The notes under the pieces: model-generated
What the model was told of the DNA's origin: nothing
Seen by the model: the letters and a program-made list of their open reading frames with translations, nothing else
Databases searched by the model: none
Position numbers and translations under genes: made by a program
Shown here: positions 9,650 to 17,117 of the stretch, piece by piece
Layout: the number at the start of each line of letters is the position of its first letter
How positions within the stretch are numbered: position 1 is the stretch's first letter
Assembly (NCBI RefSeq): GCF_965230805.1
Contig: NZ_OZ246019.1
Span: 3,472,001-3,536,000 of the forward strand
Direction: 5' to 3'
Length of the DNA stretch: 64,000 nt
Source: Marinifilum sp965230805
GTDB taxonomy: Bacteria > Bacteroidota > Bacteroidia > Bacteroidales > Marinifilaceae

Positions 9650-9916
9650 AACGTGAGTTCGACGTAAAATTCTATCCACAGAAAGTTATATTTGGGATAG
9701 ATTTGCATTAAAAATTTGGAAAGAATAGCGTGCTATTTTGAGCAATTTTTAATGTGAAGATGTCGTAAAGAGAACTTTCCATTATGTGTTAGCCTGCTTT
9801 CGGCATAAATTTCCTCAAATCTTCTTGAAATATCCCGATATTCCTTCGAAAATTTGATAAAATTTCTACTCAAAATCAGATTAAACTGTGAACGAATTTT
9901 ACGTCGAACTCACGTT
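9650..9916. mobile_element. MITE-like element, family 1, copy 1 (267 bp)
   Basis: The element starts AACGTGAGTTCGACG and ends with the exact reverse complement, giving 23-bp perfect terminal inverted repeats. ATTT flanks both sides as a possible target duplication. Inside are mirrored features: AATAGC-gt-GCTATT in the left half and AATATCCCGATATT in the right half. No coding capacity is seen. A nearly identical 267-bp copy lies at 20084 and a diverged one at 62430. The non-coding stretch 9492-9649 before it and 9917-10014 after it show nothing recognisable. Confidence 0.85.
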
Positions 9917-10014
9917 ATTTATGGTGCTCAGACCTTTTTGTTTTATGGGAAGGCTACAATACTAAGTGATTTTGACTTCATCAAATTGATTGTTAATAAT
10001 AAATACAAATAAGA

Positions 10015-10839
10015 ATGAAACGAATTATTTTATTTCTTGCAATGATTTTAACTGTTGTGACAATGGAAGCACAACAAAAGAAAGTAGTTTTGATTACCGG
10101 AACAGCATCTGGTTTTGGTAAAGCTACCGCCGAAAAACTTGTTGAAAAAGGATACATTGTTTACGGTGGAGACATTCAGGTAGAAGCCAACCAATACCTT
10201 AGCAAAATTGGTGGACATGCATTGGTAATGGATGTTACCAAGGACGATCAGGTTAAAAAAGGGGTACAAAAAGTAATTGATGAACAAGGACGTATTGATG
10301 TACTGATTAACAACGCCGGATATGGCTCCTATGCCACCATCGAAAACATTGACATGGATGAGTTGAAATACCAGTTTGATGTAAACGTTTTTGGCTATGC
10401 AAGGTTGCAACAAGCAGTTTTACCTCACATGCGTAAGCAAAGGTCAGGACGCATTATTAATGTGTCGTCTGTAGTAGGAGAAATTTCAATGCCAATATTA
10501 GGATGGTATGCCGCCACAAAACATGCTGTTGAAGGCATGTCTGATGCTTTACGTCAGGAGGTGAAACCATTTAATATTGATGTTGTAAAAATAAAGCCTG
10601 GGGCGGTAAATACCGGATTTGCTAAAGTAGCATTTGCAAAATTAGATGCATCTCACATCCCCGATGATTATAAATCAATGGCTGATAAATTTAAAGCTTT
10701 TTCAAAAGCGATGTATACACGGGTTGAAGGTCCGGAAGGTACAGCAGATTACATTGTAAAAGCAGTTGAGGCTCAAGAACCAGAAATAGAGTATCTCACT
10801 ACGCCTGATGCACATCGGCTATTGAATGCTAAAGACTAG
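10015..10839 (+). CDS. SDR family NAD(P)-dependent oxidoreductase with apparent signal peptide
   Basis: This is a classical short-chain dehydrogenase: nucleotide motif TGTASGFG (residues 28-35), NNAG (99-102), catalytic Ser151/Ser152, Tyr165 and Lys169 (YAATK), and a KPGAVNTGF loop after the sixth strand. Unusually, about 20 residues precede the Rossmann fold and look like a signal peptide (MKRIILFLAMILTVV, then MEAQ). An SDR outside the cytoplasm would lack free NAD(P)H, so this may be a membrane-anchored or cytoplasmic protein with a hydrophobic leader. The stop codon TAG is part of the CTAG that bounds the family-2 element starting at 10836. The protein also ends early compared with many relatives, so the C-terminus may have been altered by that insertion. 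The substrate is unknown. Confidence 0.85.
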   Translation: MKRIILFLAMILTVVTMEAQQKKVVLITGTASGFGKATAEKLVEKGYIVYGGDIQVEANQYLSKIGGHALVMDVTKDDQVKKGVQKVIDEQGRIDVLINNAGYGSYATIENIDMDELKYQFDVNVFGYARLQQAVLPHMRKQRSGRIINVSSVVGEISMPILGWYAATKHAVEGMSDALRQEVKPFNIDVVKIKPGAVNTGFAKVAFAKLDASHIPDDYKSMADKFKAFSKAMYTRVEGPEGTADYIVKAVEAQEPEIEYLTTPDAHRLLNAKD

Positions 10840-11003
10840 TGTGAAGAGTGTTAATAAAACGAATTAAAGTTTTTGAAAATATTTTTCTTTTTACAAGGCA
10901 AGGTTTACAGGCCGTAGCCATAGCTACGGCGAAAAAGCTTAACGCAGTAGAAAGGAAAATAGGTCAAAAAATTAGTTCGGGGAATTAGCATTCTTTACAC
11001 TAG
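10836..11003 (+). mobile_element. MITE-like element, family 2, copy A (168 bp)
   Basis: The sequence from CTAGTGTGAAGAGTGTTAAT to the second CTAG at 11000-11003 is almost identical to 62248-62414 on the opposite strand. The ends form imperfect inverted repeats (17 of 20 positions). CTAG borders both ends of both copies, so it is either part of the terminal repeat or a 4-bp target duplication of the kind made by some IS5-type elements. A palindromic core, GCCATAGCTACGGC, lies in the middle. No coding capacity is seen. Confidence 0.82.
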
Positions 11004-11341
11004 TGCTCAGAAAAAGCTTTGGAATATCTAGAGATATATAAGAAAGGCGTAAATAAAGAGGTTCAATTAAAAGGATTATCACTTTTGTAAAACATTTAAT
11101 CTCAGTATCATTCCGAGAGTTATGACAAAATAGTTTAGTTGGAGCCGCCACAATTGGGAGTGGTTGCTCCATTATGTAGCATCAGCAGAATCTGTTTTTC
11201 AAATGTTATCCGATTTTTTTTATCAAGCAAATGACCGTTTTCTGTATTTTACGTCGAACTCACGTTATTTAAGAATGATGGTTCGTTTCATTTAAAACGT
11301 GTCTTTCAGTAGTAATACTATTATACTCCTTTGCCATACTT
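11004..11341. other. Intergenic region with a solitary family-1 terminal repeat
   Basis: Bases 11246-11266 (ATTTTACGTCGAACTCACGTT) match the right terminal repeat of the family-1 MITE exactly, but no matching left end or body is found nearby. This looks like the remnant of a decayed or partly deleted copy. The rest of the stretch, between the SDR gene and the convergent response-regulator gene, shows no gene that I can support. Confidence 0.6.
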
Positions 11342-12052
11342 TTACTTCACCAAAAAAAGATACCCTCTACCTCTTAAGGTTTGAATTTCGATATTTTCAT
11401 CTTCGCTAAAGTAGTTTCGAAGCTTTTTAATGTATACATCAAGGTTTCGAGAATTAAAAAAAGAATCATCGCCCCAAACTTGCACAAGAATGTCTTTGCG
11501 TTCCACAACCTTGCTGCCCATTTCTGTAAGTTTCTTTAAAAGTTCACCTTCGCGATTTGATAGATTAATCGTTTTCGATGGTGTAATTAATTCATATCGC
11601 TTGGGGAAGTAGGTGTAGCTTCCCAATTTAATTTCGTTGATTTCTTCTTTTTTTTCTTCAGAAGTATTATCGCCTTGTCCCGCACTATGAAGTTTGAGTT
11701 GGTTATCAATACGAATCACCAATTCCTCAATGCTAAATGGTTTTCGAATGTAATCGGTTCCCCCGGCTTCAAAACCTTTTACAAGATCAGGTGTTTCTGT
11801 TTTCGCTGTTAAGAAAATGATTGGTAATATTGGATATTTAGATCTGATGTGTTCGCACAATTGAAAGCCATCAACATTTGGAAGCATAATATCCAACACG
11901 CAAATGTCTGGAGTAAAATCATGAAATTTTGACATCACCCGTGCTCCATCTTTCTCCCAAACAATGTCAAACCCTTTTAGTGTTAATGAGTCATATACAA
12001 TTTGCCCTAAGTTAGGCTCGTCTTCTACATAAAGAATTTTTATTTTATCCAT
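11342..12052 (-). CDS. Response regulator, OmpR/PhoB family
   Basis: Starting at ATG 12052 the product is 236 residues. An upstream in-frame start at 12079 would only add a non-conserved nine-residue leader. The receiver domain (about 1-120) has the acidic pair in YVEDEPN, phospho-acceptor Asp54 (CVLDIMLP), the T/S at FLTAKT and the switch Lys in RKPF. The C-terminal winged helix (about 138-235) carries SNREGELLKKL and the typical GRGYLF end. It is encoded 181 bp downstream of its histidine kinase on the same strand. Its likely targets include its own operon and the adjacent outer-membrane barrel gene, which share a TTAACC-type repeat upstream. Confidence 0.92.
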   Translation of the reverse strand: MDKIKILYVEDEPNLGQIVYDSLTLKGFDIVWEKDGARVMSKFHDFTPDICVLDIMLPNVDGFQLCEHIRSKYPILPIIFLTAKTETPDLVKGFEAGGTDYIRKPFSIEELVIRIDNQLKLHSAGQGDNTSEEKKEEINEIKLGSYTYFPKRYELITPSKTINLSNREGELLKKLTEMGSKVVERKDILVQVWGDDSFFNSRNLDVYIKKLRNYFSEDENIEIQTLRGRGYLFLVK

Positions 12053-12233
12053 GATGATCTTAGCTAGAGTGCCCTGCAAGATAAGAAAATATAGGAAAAA
12101 TAGCCTTATTCTGACTTGTTAATAATACTGTAAGCAATATTCCGGAGTTTGAGTATTGGCAATAGGTATTTCATGCTAATACTGCTATAAGTACAACATT
12201 GATTGGTAATTGCATATCATGCGATGAAAGTCC

Positions 12234-13724
12234 TTATGACGGAAACTTCAATTTTATTTCACAGCCCTTTTCAGATAGATTATACGCATTAATAGAACCC
12301 TTATGTTGTTTCATTACCAAAGCGGCAAAACTTAATCCTAAGCCAAAGCCTTTTACATTGTGTTGGTTACCAGTTGGAACCCGAAAGAAACGATCGAAAA
12401 TCTTATTAATATATTCTTTTGGGATTCCTGGTCCATTGTCAATTATCGAGAGATAAACATGTAAGCCTTCCTGCCAAAGGTTTACACAAATGCTAACGTC
12501 ATCGCCACCATATTTCTTACTGTTTTCAATCAAGTTCCTTATAACACCTTCAATGTATACTTTATCGATGGAAATAATAATATTTTCATAAGGCTTATTG
12601 AATTTGATATTAATGGTATCTGCATAAAAGAGTTGAACTGATTTTACAATTCTTTCAACAAATTCGTTCAAATTGGTTGATTCCTTTTTTAGCAGGTGTT
12701 TGTTCGATTCCAATTTAGAGTGTTCTAATACTCTTGAGGTAAGACTATCCAAACGATTCATTTCCGAAGCAACCATTGTTAAGTAGGATTTGGTTTTTTC
12801 TTTGTCATCGGTGATACCGTAGTTAAGAATGGCCTCCATGGCTGCTTTAGCAGTTGAAACAGGAATTTTTAATTCATGCGTGATATTGCTAACAAAATCG
12901 GAGCGAAGCATGTTCAATTTTGCTTGTGTAAGGTAACTTCGATATGCAAATACAAGAGCAAACACCGAAAGACCAATAAGCACAATTCCAAAAGCGATTT
13001 GTGCAAGAATAATTCTTAGCAGAAGAAAATAGTAGTTTTCAAAGTATATAATACTTGATTCCCGGCCTTTAATGGAATAAACTATTATTGCTAATTTATC
13101 TTTTAGTATAGCTTCATGATTATTCTTTTCAAACCATTCAACTTTCTTTCTGTCAATCTTTTCTTTCTCGGTAATATTTAAGTTAGGATATTTATTATTT
13201 AACAATTTCAGAAACAAACTACTGAATAATTGAGAGTAAGATTCTTTAACCTCTTTTTTTTCATTGTTATAAATTTGAGATGGATATATATTATAAGGAT
13301 AACCTATTCTTATGATATCAGATTGTCTATCCATTCTTAAACTGTCAGGAATTATTTCATTGTCCTCAATTGCTATAAATAACTTTAGGTATGCCTTGTT
13401 AGAATCTACAAAAGCTTTTAATTCTTTAATGTAGTCCTTTTTAAAATCGATAGTTGTTCTAGGCGATCCAATATTTAGTTTCTCTAGATTGGTAGTATCC
13501 GTGGCGTTTAAGCTAGGTTTTATTACTGTGCGGTAAAAAAGAATAAATTCTCCATCGGATAGAGAGGTATGATATAGGCGAAATAAATCAATTTGCAGAT
13601 TTCTTTTTTCATTGTAATACTGACCATGCAACCAATACCCAACAAAGGTAACCAGCAAAATCATACTCAACATCATTGGTGAAATGATTTTAAATTTCTT
13701 TCTTCTTAGTCTGTCTTTTGGCAT
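12234..13724 (-). CDS. Sensor histidine kinase
   Basis: The 496-residue membrane kinase has one transmembrane helix near residues 16-34, a sensor region of about 190 residues without a recognised domain, and a second helix at about 235-262. The HisKA domain follows, with phospho-acceptor His283 in SNITHELKIPVS. The HATPase domain contains the N box (LIENSKKYG), G1 box (DNGPGIP), F box (FDRFFRV) and G2 box (GFGLGLS). It pairs with the response regulator encoded immediately downstream. The arrangement resembles RprX/RprY-type systems of Bacteroidota. The inducing signal is unknown; the neighbouring outer-membrane protein suggests an envelope or nutrient signal. Confidence 0.92.
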   Translation of the reverse strand: MPKDRLRRKKFKIISPMMLSMILLVTFVGYWLHGQYYNEKRNLQIDLFRLYHTSLSDGEFILFYRTVIKPSLNATDTTNLEKLNIGSPRTTIDFKKDYIKELKAFVDSNKAYLKLFIAIEDNEIIPDSLRMDRQSDIIRIGYPYNIYPSQIYNNEKKEVKESYSQLFSSLFLKLLNNKYPNLNITEKEKIDRKKVEWFEKNNHEAILKDKLAIIVYSIKGRESSIIYFENYYFLLLRIILAQIAFGIVLIGLSVFALVFAYRSYLTQAKLNMLRSDFVSNITHELKIPVSTAKAAMEAILNYGITDDKEKTKSYLTMVASEMNRLDSLTSRVLEHSKLESNKHLLKKESTNLNEFVERIVKSVQLFYADTINIKFNKPYENIIISIDKVYIEGVIRNLIENSKKYGGDDVSICVNLWQEGLHVYLSIIDNGPGIPKEYINKIFDRFFRVPTGNQHNVKGFGLGLSFAALVMKQHKGSINAYNLSEKGCEIKLKFPS

Positions 13725-13765
13725 GTGACAAATATACTGGCTTTCAAGATTAAAATCTTAAATTC

Positions 13766-13781
13766 TTAACCTTAATTAACC
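13766..13781. promoter_or_regulatory. TTAACC-N4-TTAACC direct repeat upstream of the histidine kinase
   Basis: TTAACCTTAATTAACC lies about 40 bp upstream of the kinase start codon. The exact reverse complement, GGTTAATTAAGGTTAA, is found at 16901-16916 upstream of the outer-membrane barrel gene. The 10-bp spacing of the two TTAACC units fits a head-to-tail response-regulator dimer. It is a candidate autoregulatory operator, by inference only. Confidence 0.4.
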
Positions 13782-13824
13782 AAATAGCAGTATACAAAAA
13801 GCAATTATTTGAACTAAAAAATAT

Positions 13825-13854
13825 TAAAAAAAAGGCCATTCCGAAAGAATGACC
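13825..13854 (-). terminator. Rho-independent terminator for the barrel-protein gene
   Basis: Read on the minus strand, GGTCATTC and GAATGGCC form an 8-bp stem (one G-T wobble) around a short TTTCG loop, followed by a run of T residues. It lies 200 bp past the stop of the 16829-14055 gene and about 100 bp before the kinase start, so it should separate these two minus-strand units. The rest of the 330-bp gap is AT-rich with nothing else recognised. Confidence 0.8.
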
Positions 13855-14054
13855 TAAACTTTGACTATGAAAATTTAAAAGAAAATAATTTTAAAATTAT
13901 ATGCTTTGATTTTACTGGCTTTTTGTGAGCCTTAAATTGTTTCGAAAATTTTGATTTGGTTAAGGAAAAATAGAAATATATTAGCTTCGGCGATATTTTT
14001 TATCGAAGAATAAGCTCCTAAAAAAATGGGATTGATTTCATGCTAATACTGGTA

Positions 14055-16829
14055 TTACATCATCATGAGATTGTGTATGTTGTGCATTTGATCCGGATAC
14101 ATCTCATGTCTGTTTCTATTAAACCTGCGTTGATTGTGTTTCTTACCATCCCTTAACTTGTAGCTAAATGTAAGGATATAGAATTTATTTAATTTGTTGG
14201 AGAAGTTGTCCGAGGTATATAGATCTGTGACCATATGCGATCTTTCATCCTCATTATTCAAAATATCGTATGCAGTAAATGATAATTCTCCACGTTTACT
14301 TTTAAAAATTTTGGTTGATAATCCTAGATTTAAGTGCCAAAAGCTATCCTCATTATTTGTTGAGAAATTATTTTGGTAATTGTTGCTGGTATTGGTTCTA
14401 AAGACTAAATCTTTAAAAAAATTCCAATACATATTTAATGCTGTGGTTTGCGAGAAATACTCAGAACCGGAAGTTGAATTGTTTTTAGATTTTCTGTAAT
14501 TACTAGAACTTGTAAATGTAAAGTCTATTTTTTCATTGATGTTGGAACTTAATGTCACACCGTGATTCAGATTCCAGGAATCGGTATATGCCTTTTTATC
14601 GTTAACAAAGGTTGGATTGTGTGTAAAACCACCGCTGGTATTAATATTCAATTTTGATTTTATTTTTTTTAATGGAAAGCTATAAGAAATATTTGCATTA
14701 ATTCTGTATTGGCCATCAAGGTTAACAGGTTCGGAGAATTGTCCTCCTGCCGGAAGAAAATACAAATCATTAATGGTTGTATCCCGAACGGCTACTATTG
14801 TTCTTCTTCCAACGGTATTGTTGGTTGTGGAAGCACCAGCATGGATTGATAAATAGCTACCTTTTTTAATATTCGATGCAGAAAATATTGCCATGAAACC
14901 ATGAGTTCGCGATTGTTCCAATTCTGAATTACCTGCTGTTATATACAAAGGATCCGAAAGGTCCACAACTTCCTGTAAATCATTAATGGAAGGTGTTGAA
15001 GTTCTGGACATGTAATTCAGGTTAATTCGTTTCTGATTTTTTAGATTTAAAGAATATCTTACATATGGCTTAAATGCATAAAAGTCCTTATTAAAATTGG
15101 TTTGATTTGGAAAGCTTTCTTCGTTTTTAAGCGTAGTTATTTCAAAATCAGCACCTAAACTAAAACTATGCGTTTTGCCTCTTAAATTGTAAGAAAATCT
15201 ACCTGCATTCTTAATTGTGGAATTTTCAAAATTATTGGTTGTCAGTTCATCCAAGTCACTATATGACTTACTGTCCTCATTAAAATTATAACCGTATTTG
15301 TCAGATTTATGCTCATCGTAATTAAAGCGGTATCCTATGCTGGTAAATCCTTTCTTACCAATTGGTTCACTATATGAAAGGCCTGCTTCTATTCCAGTAT
15401 TTTTTGATTCCGAATCGGAAACTCTATTAATGCTCTGACTCACTTCATTAATTTCATTCAAGGTTTCAGACAATTGTTTGCCGTCCGATTCGCGGTTAGA
15501 ATAATTGAATCCGGCATTTACATTTAAGGATCTTCCTATTTTACCTAAATTTTTAGAGTAATTTATCCTTTGGCGTATATTGTAAGAATTGCTTTCTGAA
15601 CTATTAAGGTTTGTGTTGGCATTTAGGATATCTCCATTTAAATAGGTGTCAGAAATGGAATTTGAATTTGATTCACCATTCGAAGCAGAGAAGCTGGTGT
15701 TTAACATTAATCTGCTTTTAGGTTTCGAATTTAAAGATACCCTTAGGTTAACACGGTGATCACCGTTATCGTTGCTTGATGTGCTGCTTGAATTCTGAAC
15801 CTGTCCGGCAAGTGCTTCAGCTGTGTAGGTTCTTACTGAACTACTTATGTTTTCGTTTTCACGATTTCCATATTCGTAGCTGAATTCGATATCGTTTTGG
15901 TTTTTTGTCTTTACAAGGTTTAATCCAAAAGAATCATCCTGAATTTCGTTTCCATCAATTCTTGAATTCCCAAATTGTCTGTTGCTAAGTTTTAAAGGAG
16001 CATTTACATTTCTGGATTCTGCAGTTAATGTTATGCTGTTATTTTCAGAAAAACTGTTTATGTTACCCTTAAATCCATATCGGTCGTCTTTCCCATACCC
16101 CGCAGCTACATCGCCAAAAACAAGTCGCTTGTTCTTTTTGTTGGTTACAATATTTAGGGTTTTTTTGTCCTCATCATTCTCCTTAAAACCGCTAAATTTT
16201 TCTTCATCGCTTTTGTACTCATATACCTCGATGTTTTTAATTACATCATTGGGGATCATGGATAAGGCTTGGTTCATGTTGTTTCCAAAGAAACGTTTTC
16301 CATCAACCAATACTTCGGCAACTTCTTGTCCTTCTAACACAAGTTTACCATCAATTTCATAAAATCCGGGCATTTTCGCCAAAAGTTCCCCTGCTGTGGC
16401 ATCAGGATTTACCTTAAATGCTTCTGGATTAAAAACTGTGGTATCACCTTTTATTTTTGCGGGAGGTAGAGTTTCAGTAATATTTATTTCTTGCAAAAAC
16501 TCCGTATTTTCTATCAGCTTAAGTTGTCCCAAATCCATAGAATTTTCTTCTACAACAATAGATTTTTTGATATCCTTATATCCAATAAAGGAAACCTGAA
16601 AGTTATACTGACCAGGTTTAACTTTTAGATTAAACTTTCCCAGTTCATTGGTTATGGTTCCGGATTTTTGGATGGTATCAGACTTGTTTATTAATAGGAT
16701 TGTTGCTCCGGGAAGAGAAACTCCTTCTTGAGAATCGATTACATTGCCTTTTAAGGTGTAACTTTTTTGAGCAAAAAGTGATAATCCGGTTAGGATGAAA
16801 AATAGAGATAGCAAAATTCGGTACATCAA
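14055..16829 (-). CDS. Outer-membrane beta-barrel protein with carboxypeptidase-regulatory-like N-domain (TonB-receptor-like)
   Basis: The 924-residue product has a signal peptide (LSLFFILTGLSLFAQ, cleaved near residue 20). Next come an N-terminal CarboxypepD-regulatory Ig-like domain (about 23-110: LKGNVIDSQEGVSLPGATILL), a plug-like segment (about 125-220, with MPGFYEIDGKLVLEGQ and VLVDGKRFFG), and then about 680 residues of alternating aromatic/polar strands, as in the OMP_b-brl_3 family. The C-terminal tail is His/Met/Arg-rich (HEMYPDQMHNIHNLMMM), which is unusual because barrels normally end in an aromatic residue. A metal- or peptide-related role is conceivable but unproven. Transcription runs from the divergent region at 16830-17117 toward the two-component genes, with a terminator between. 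Confidence 0.85.
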   Translation of the reverse strand: MMYRILLSLFFILTGLSLFAQKSYTLKGNVIDSQEGVSLPGATILLINKSDTIQKSGTITNELGKFNLKVKPGQYNFQVSFIGYKDIKKSIVVEENSMDLGQLKLIENTEFLQEINITETLPPAKIKGDTTVFNPEAFKVNPDATAGELLAKMPGFYEIDGKLVLEGQEVAEVLVDGKRFFGNNMNQALSMIPNDVIKNIEVYEYKSDEEKFSGFKENDEDKKTLNIVTNKKNKRLVFGDVAAGYGKDDRYGFKGNINSFSENNSITLTAESRNVNAPLKLSNRQFGNSRIDGNEIQDDSFGLNLVKTKNQNDIEFSYEYGNRENENISSSVRTYTAEALAGQVQNSSSTSSNDNGDHRVNLRVSLNSKPKSRLMLNTSFSASNGESNSNSISDTYLNGDILNANTNLNSSESNSYNIRQRINYSKNLGKIGRSLNVNAGFNYSNRESDGKQLSETLNEINEVSQSINRVSDSESKNTGIEAGLSYSEPIGKKGFTSIGYRFNYDEHKSDKYGYNFNEDSKSYSDLDELTTNNFENSTIKNAGRFSYNLRGKTHSFSLGADFEITTLKNEESFPNQTNFNKDFYAFKPYVRYSLNLKNQKRINLNYMSRTSTPSINDLQEVVDLSDPLYITAGNSELEQSRTHGFMAIFSASNIKKGSYLSIHAGASTTNNTVGRRTIVAVRDTTINDLYFLPAGGQFSEPVNLDGQYRINANISYSFPLKKIKSKLNINTSGGFTHNPTFVNDKKAYTDSWNLNHGVTLSSNINEKIDFTFTSSSNYRKSKNNSTSGSEYFSQTTALNMYWNFFKDLVFRTNTSNNYQNNFSTNNEDSFWHLNLGLSTKIFKSKRGELSFTAYDILNNEDERSHMVTDLYTSDNFSNKLNKFYILTFSYKLRDGKKHNQRRFNRNRHEMYPDQMHNIHNLMMM

Positions 16830-16900
16830 TACGTGTTTTTAAATTCACGATAAAGATAATTTTAAGATTACTGTTAATTTACTTATTTAAAGTGAATCAA

Positions 16901-16916
16901 GGTTAATTAAGGTTAA
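16901..16916. promoter_or_regulatory. GGTTAATTAAGGTTAA repeat in the divergent promoter region
   Basis: This 16-mer is the exact reverse complement of the site at 13766. It lies 72 bp upstream of the barrel gene (minus strand) and about 200 bp upstream of the propeller regulator (plus strand). Because it points opposite to the kinase site relative to the plus strand, either orientation may be functional, or it may serve the plus-strand gene. Candidate regulator-binding site. Confidence 0.4.
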
Positions 16917-17117
16917 TGATGAAAAGACAAGTTTAGGGGTAACTTTCAGTAAATTAATGTGTAAATTTAGCTTACAGATCCAAAAAGTGTTAAAGCTTGT
17001 TAATAAATGAATAGCATTTTAAAAGAAGGTTTTCATTTTTTACAATGCATTAAAAGCAAGTGAATTTTGGATGTGTTTTATAGTTTATATCATTCAAGAA
17101 TCTAAATCACTTCAAGT

